DNA of 64,000 bases. Source: Pocillopora verrucosa (Eukaryota > Cnidaria > Anthozoa > Scleractinia > Pocilloporidae). The notes under the pieces are model-generated. The model made no database searches. It was not told where the DNA came from and saw only the letters and a list, made by a program, of their open reading frames with translations. The translations under genes and the position numbers were made by a program. The DNA lies in contig NC_089320.1 in the NCBI RefSeq assembly GCF_036669915.1, forward strand, positions 1,852,129-1,916,128. The letters are read 5' to 3'. Within the stretch, counting starts at the first letter, position 1, and each line of letters opens with the position of its first letter. This document shows positions 54,556 through 64,000 of this stretch, piece by piece.

Positions 54556-57429
54556 ATGGCAGAAAAAAAGTCTGACCTACTAGAGCAACGAAAGCAAGAT
54601 CTCGTCAATGCGAAACTCGATGGCGACGCAAGGGAAGAAATGTTCGCTTACAAAAATCTTGGCGAAGCGTACAACGAGGTTGATGATACTAAAAAAGCGA
54701 TAGAAAACTTTATACACAGTTTAAGGATTGCCCAACAAGAACGCGACAGAGCTTACGAAGGCGAAGTCTCGTGGGATCTTGGAGATGCTTACTATGCACT
54801 CAGTGATTATAAACAAGCCGTAGAACACCACAACAAGTACCTTGTTATCTCCAAAGAACTAGGAGACCTAGGTGGAGAGGGAAATGCAAACCGCGACCTT
54901 GGCAAATGCTATTATGAACTCCGTGATTATAAACAAGCCGTAGAACACCACAATAAGTACCTTGTTATCTCCAAAGAACTAGGAGACCGAGGTGGAGAGG
55001 CACGTGCAAACCACCACCTTGGCAAATGCTATGATGCACTCTGTGATTATAAACAAGCCGTTGAACACCACAACAAGTACCTTGTTATCTCTAAAGAACT
55101 AGGAGACCGAGATGGAGAGGGACATGCAAACCACCACCTTGGCCATTTCTATGATAAATTCAGTGATTATAAACAAGCCATCGAACACTACAACAAGTAC
55201 CTTGTTATCTCAAAAGAACTTGGGGACAGAGTGGGAGAGGGAAAGGCAAACCTTCACCTTGGACATTGTTATCGCGTCCTCAGTGATTATAATCAAGCCA
55301 TATGGTGCGCGGAGCAAAGTGTGATCATTGCCAAAAATACTGGGGATAAAGTTGCGGAAGGAAAAGCTAAAAACTTCTTGGGCAAAACTTATCGATTTTA
55401 TGTCAACGATTATGAAAAAGCAACAGAGAACTTCATGCAACAACTCGACATCGCCAAAGACGTAGGGGACCGCGATGGTGAACAAGACGCTTACAGCAAC
55501 CTTGGGTTGGTTCATAACATCCTTGGTAAGTTCAGCACAGCCAAAGGGTACTTTGACATTCAACTTTCCATTGCTAAAGAAATCAAGAATAGGAAAGCAG
55601 AAGCAAGCTCCTATTTCGGTCTTGCCCGGGCTCATCTGCTGCGAAGAGATTTTATGAAAGCCATCGAATTATTCGGCCAATTTCTTAGCATTGCTGAAGA
55701 AGAGGAGGTAGAAGAGCCAGAAGGATGTACCTACCACAATTTGGGTGAGGCCTATCTTGGACTCAATAATTTCAAGGAAGCTGTTAACTACGGTATGAAA
55801 AGTCTTGCCTTTGCAAAAGAAAAAGGAAACAAATGTGGCGAGAGAGTGGCGAATTATATCCTTGGCCGTACTATGGAAAGCTTCAATCTCCCACATGAAG
55901 CCTTGGATCATTATCGGTCCGCTTTAAAGCTCGTAAATGATGCGAGGGACATTATCAAGGCTGAAGATGCTCACAAAATATGCATACGAAATGCTCGTCA
56001 GATTGAGTACGATGCCCTGAGCAGAACTTTGCTGAAACTTTCAAACTTTGGCGAGGCTTTGTGTGTTGTTGATCAAGGAAGAGCACAGATCTTACTAGAT
56101 TACATGAAGCAAAAATATCAGATGGAATTTCCTCCGCCCAGGACATCAGAACCTAACGTAGCACCTTTGGTTTCCACACAAACAGTTTTCATTTCACTTG
56201 TAAAAGAGACGATTAATGTATGGCTGGTCAGTAACGGGAACGATGTTCAATTTCGACGAAAGGAGGCAAAACACGATTACAAGTTCGGGAATGATCCCTG
56301 TCCCTGCTGTTTAAAATGTTTGAAAAAAGCAGCTTTCAAAGAGAATGAGTTTGCCGCTCGAGTTTTCTGCGAGGATCGTTCTATGGATGCATTGAGGCCG
56401 GATCTGTTGGAGCAAGACGAAGACTCTTGTCATGAAACGTCGGCGTTACTGTCAGAGGACCGCTTTCGTCTGGATGTACCCAGAGAGGAATCGCCACTGG
56501 ACAAAGAAACTTGTCACGAAATGTTGAAGTCACCACAAAGTCAGAGGAATTCCTTGCGACTGTTGTATGATACTGTTATTGGTCCCATCGCAAACGAGTT
56601 GAAAGGCGATGAATTACTCATTGTTCCCGATGGTCTACTAGGTCTGGTTCCCTTTGCTGCCTTCGTCGATAAAGATTCCAAGTACCTCAGTGAAACGTTT
56701 AAGATTCGCATCGCTCCGTCGCTGACCACTTTGAAACTAATCAAAGATTGTCCTGAAAACTACCATTGTAAGAGTGGTGCGCTGCTTGTGGGTAATCCAT
56801 GTTTCGAGGAGATAACAGATCTCCTTGGATTACCTTTGTTTCAGCCATTGCCTCACGCTGAAAAGGAAGTGCAAATGATTGGAGAAATCATCAACGCCAC
56901 ACCACTCGTCGGAAAGGAAGCGACTAAAGACGAAGTACTGAAACGTATTGCTTCTGTCGCTTTGGTCCACATCGCCACGCATGGAAGCGCGGAGACAGGT
57001 TACATTTTTTTGGCCCCAAATCCTTCAAGGAAGTACCGGAAACCGGAGAAGGAAGACTACCTGCTGAAAATGTCAGATATCAAAGCTCTGAAGCTTCGAG
57101 CAAGACTTGTCGTGCTTAGCTTTAGTCACAGTGGTCGAGGGAAAGTTTCTGCCGAAGGCGTGGTTGGTTTGGCATGGGCTCTCTTGGCTTCTGGTGCCCG
57201 CTCTGTTCTGGCGTCACTCTGGGCAATTGGTGACGAGGCCACAATGGAGTTCATGAAAATATTCTATAAACATCTCAGGGATGGCAACAATGCTAGTGCG
57301 GCTCTCCATAAAGCTATGAAATGCCTGAGAGAATCCGAGGAGTTTAGTGCTCCAAAGAACTGGGCTCCATTTGTGATCATTGGTGATGACGTTACGCTTG
57401 AATTTGACGAAGACATCGAACAATGCTAA
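54556..57429 (+). CDS. TPR-CHAT protein (TTC28-like), intronless, catalytic Cys replaced
   Basis: This is a single open frame of 957 codons from ATG 54556 to TAA. Residues ~25-530 are tetratricopeptide repeats of about 40 residues, eleven or twelve in number, of the DYKQAVEHHNKYLVISKELG type. From ~620 a CHAT (caspase-HetF-associated) domain follows: LLIVPDGLLGLVPFAAF, ALLVGNP, PLPHAEKEVQMI, VALVHIATHG with His809, and the C-terminal SARSVLASLW-like segment ending NWAPFVIIGDD. CHAT domains are caspase-fold cysteine peptidases using a His-Cys pair. Here the segment that normally reads LS(x)C(H/E)SG is LSFSHSG, so Ser857 occupies the nucleophile position. TPR-CHAT genes are expanded in corals, where they are usually labelled TTC28-like; a role in immunity or cell death is inference. 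Lack of introns contrasts with all other genes in the window. Confidence 0.9.
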   Translation: MAEKKSDLLEQRKQDLVNAKLDGDAREEMFAYKNLGEAYNEVDDTKKAIENFIHSLRIAQQERDRAYEGEVSWDLGDAYYALSDYKQAVEHHNKYLVISKELGDLGGEGNANRDLGKCYYELRDYKQAVEHHNKYLVISKELGDRGGEARANHHLGKCYDALCDYKQAVEHHNKYLVISKELGDRDGEGHANHHLGHFYDKFSDYKQAIEHYNKYLVISKELGDRVGEGKANLHLGHCYRVLSDYNQAIWCAEQSVIIAKNTGDKVAEGKAKNFLGKTYRFYVNDYEKATENFMQQLDIAKDVGDRDGEQDAYSNLGLVHNILGKFSTAKGYFDIQLSIAKEIKNRKAEASSYFGLARAHLLRRDFMKAIELFGQFLSIAEEEEVEEPEGCTYHNLGEAYLGLNNFKEAVNYGMKSLAFAKEKGNKCGERVANYILGRTMESFNLPHEALDHYRSALKLVNDARDIIKAEDAHKICIRNARQIEYDALSRTLLKLSNFGEALCVVDQGRAQILLDYMKQKYQMEFPPPRTSEPNVAPLVSTQTVFISLVKETINVWLVSNGNDVQFRRKEAKHDYKFGNDPCPCCLKCLKKAAFKENEFAARVFCEDRSMDALRPDLLEQDEDSCHETSALLSEDRFRLDVPREESPLDKETCHEMLKSPQSQRNSLRLLYDTVIGPIANELKGDELLIVPDGLLGLVPFAAFVDKDSKYLSETFKIRIAPSLTTLKLIKDCPENYHCKSGALLVGNPCFEEITDLLGLPLFQPLPHAEKEVQMIGEIINATPLVGKEATKDEVLKRIASVALVHIATHGSAETGYIFLAPNPSRKYRKPEKEDYLLKMSDIKALKLRARLVVLSFSHSGRGKVSAEGVVGLAWALLASGARSVLASLWAIGDEATMEFMKIFYKHLRDGNNASAALHKAMKCLRESEEFSAPKNWAPFVIIGDDVTLEFDEDIEQC
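54805..55284 (+). repeat. Four tandem 120-bp TPR-encoding units
   Basis: Units start with GATTATAAACAAGCC at 54805, 54925, 55045 and 55165; a fifth, more diverged one starts at 55285. Each encodes one 40-residue TPR. By eye the DNA of the first three units is around 90% identical, far closer than the TPRs on either side. Confidence 0.9.
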
Positions 57430-58842
57430 AGAAATGAGAACAGTGTTCCGTCACTTGATCATTTACATATGGATTGACTTTTCTATGTAGACAAGTACAA
57501 GGCGCTGATTTAGAGCGCAATTCGCGATCCTTGTACAATTTTATTCTGTGATTTTTTCAAACAAGTATGTCATGAAAATCCCTGGTAGTAAGATGAGCTT
57601 TTAGTACCTGCACATTTTAATTTTTCGAGTTGAACACCAGTGATAACGTAGCAAAAAGGTGAACAATGATACAACTAGTTGATGTAGCTTCATACACGAC
57701 TTTGAAGCTATTGTGACTGATTTAATGACTAACAGACGACAAAACGGCGCTCAGAAGTAAACCTTTCGCTACCTTTTTCTTGTAAATGAGGATAAAAATA
57801 TTTTGGTCAAATGTTTCTTGCGAATCATAATTAAGTTCCCTCGTAGTTCGAGTTTGCATGAATGTACGATAATGAGTTTGAAACAAAGGAAAATAAACAA
57901 TTTTGTAAAAGAAAAAACTCCAATTAAGTTGTTCTGATGGGAAACTCTCAGCTAAAAATTTCAAATGGTCATGCAGTGTTTCTGTAAAAGAAAATTAAGA
58001 ACTAGTTCCCGGAAACTGTTAAAAATTGAAGGATAACTGAAACAATTGAATTGCGATGGCATAAAATTCAAAGGATCTCTTGGTTAAAAAGGAATTAAAC
58101 GAGAGATGATCCAGCTTGTAAATCCTGCCTTGAGTGTCTGAAATCTCAGTTTTTCGTCGATGTAAATCTTTTCCATTCTTAGCTTAGCCCTTTACAGCAA
58201 ATAGAAACCCCAAATATAAAACTCAGCCAACCACAAGAAACCGGAATATTTTATTATGCTTAAAATCAAAACTGTTTGCAAAGTCATACAAGCTATGGTT
58301 ACTGTACAAATTCTACAAAAGATGTTTATTGTCTCCTTCGAAGTAGAAGAAGAATTTGTAAATTGGTAAACTTTGACAAGTTCAATGATCCGTAATTCTG
58401 AAAAACAAACAATAAAAAGGGAAAACTATTAAGAGAGACGTTCATTTGAATATCTCAAAGATTAGTCTGGCCCAGTCAATCACAACCTCTTCGTAATAAT
58501 GGTTGGCTGTGCCAGGCTCTCTCGGTCAGAGGAGACAAGCAATGTAGCAGGGGAACAACGCTTGACGGTTGTCATGGGAAACAAAAGCGGAAATTTGAGT
58601 CCACTTTAATTATCCCATTTTCCTCTCGACATTCCGTCCATTTTCTACCCGTTCTAGGGCTATTCTGTGATCTTTTGAACGATGTATGTACATTTTACAT
58701 CTCTCAATTCTGTTTAATCTATTTTTCAAAGTATCTGGGAGAAGCTTAGTGAAAGCTATTAATGCCGGTAACTTTGTAGAAAAAATTTCTCTACGTGAAA
58801 AGGCGAAATTCTGAAAACAGATGCGGGAGGGAATTTAAAGCT
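57430..58842. other. Interval between convergent TPR-CHAT and SEL1L 3' ends
   Basis: It should contain both 3' UTRs. A plus-strand AATAAA lies at 57892-57897. On the minus strand, a short open stretch at about 58452-58520 (…YYEEVVIDWARLIFEIFK-stop) could be an alternative last SEL1L exon, but its acceptor is weak and the sequence may be a repeat. Nothing else is recognised. Confidence 0.5.
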
Positions 58843-63941
<5,099 letters not shown>

Positions 63942-64000
63942 CTACAGAAATGTTTTTAAATACAGAAAATGTAAATATGTCAAAAACATCTTTACTATTC

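Overview
The window looks like nuclear DNA of an anthozoan cnidarian, most likely a reef-building coral. The genes are intron-rich with animal-type GT-AG introns. Their products match animal families (APE1, TRPA1, UBXN11, TP53I3/PIG3, SEL1L). It also carries a fibrinogen-domain protein and a TPR-CHAT protein, both typical of anthozoan gene families. The intergenic DNA is AT-rich and full of short dispersed repeats, tRNA-derived SINEs, Penelope-type tails with hammerhead-like cores and one BEL/Pao retroelement. The species assignment is inference. All exon models were built by hand from splice sites, reading phase and family similarity.

Layout. (1) 79-1661 (-): a two-exon secreted fibrinogen-domain protein. 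(2) 1.7-7.2 kb: gene-poor, with a 243-bp near-perfect inverted repeat, a dispersed repeat and two Penelope-like tails. (3) 7236-14777 (+): APEX1, 11 exons, 321 aa, all active-site residues present. (4) 17050-33602 (-): a TRPA1-type ankyrin-repeat channel, 20 exons, 1253 aa. (5) 33863-41560 (+): UBXN11, 16 exons, 469 aa, head-to-head with TRPA1 across only 260 bp. (6) 42973-45916 (-): a PIG3-like quinone oxidoreductase with a signal peptide; at 47397-47573 is an orphan copy of its last exon; 47617-48714 (-) is a possible small SAM-like membrane protein. (7) 50374-53985 (-): a BEL/Pao LTR element with 5-bp target duplication, internally deleted. (8) 54556-57429 (+): an intronless 957-aa TPR-CHAT protein whose expected catalytic cysteine is serine. 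(9) 58843-63941 (-): most of SEL1L, running off the right edge, with one frameshifted exon and one relict duplicate exon.

The genes do not form a single pathway. The only structural coupling I see is the short shared promoter of TRPA1 and UBXN11. The most notable items are the TPR-CHAT protein with a substituted nucleophile, the SEL1L frameshift and fossil exon, the hammerhead-like cores, the large inverted repeat and the eroded tandem duplication at the PIG3 locus.
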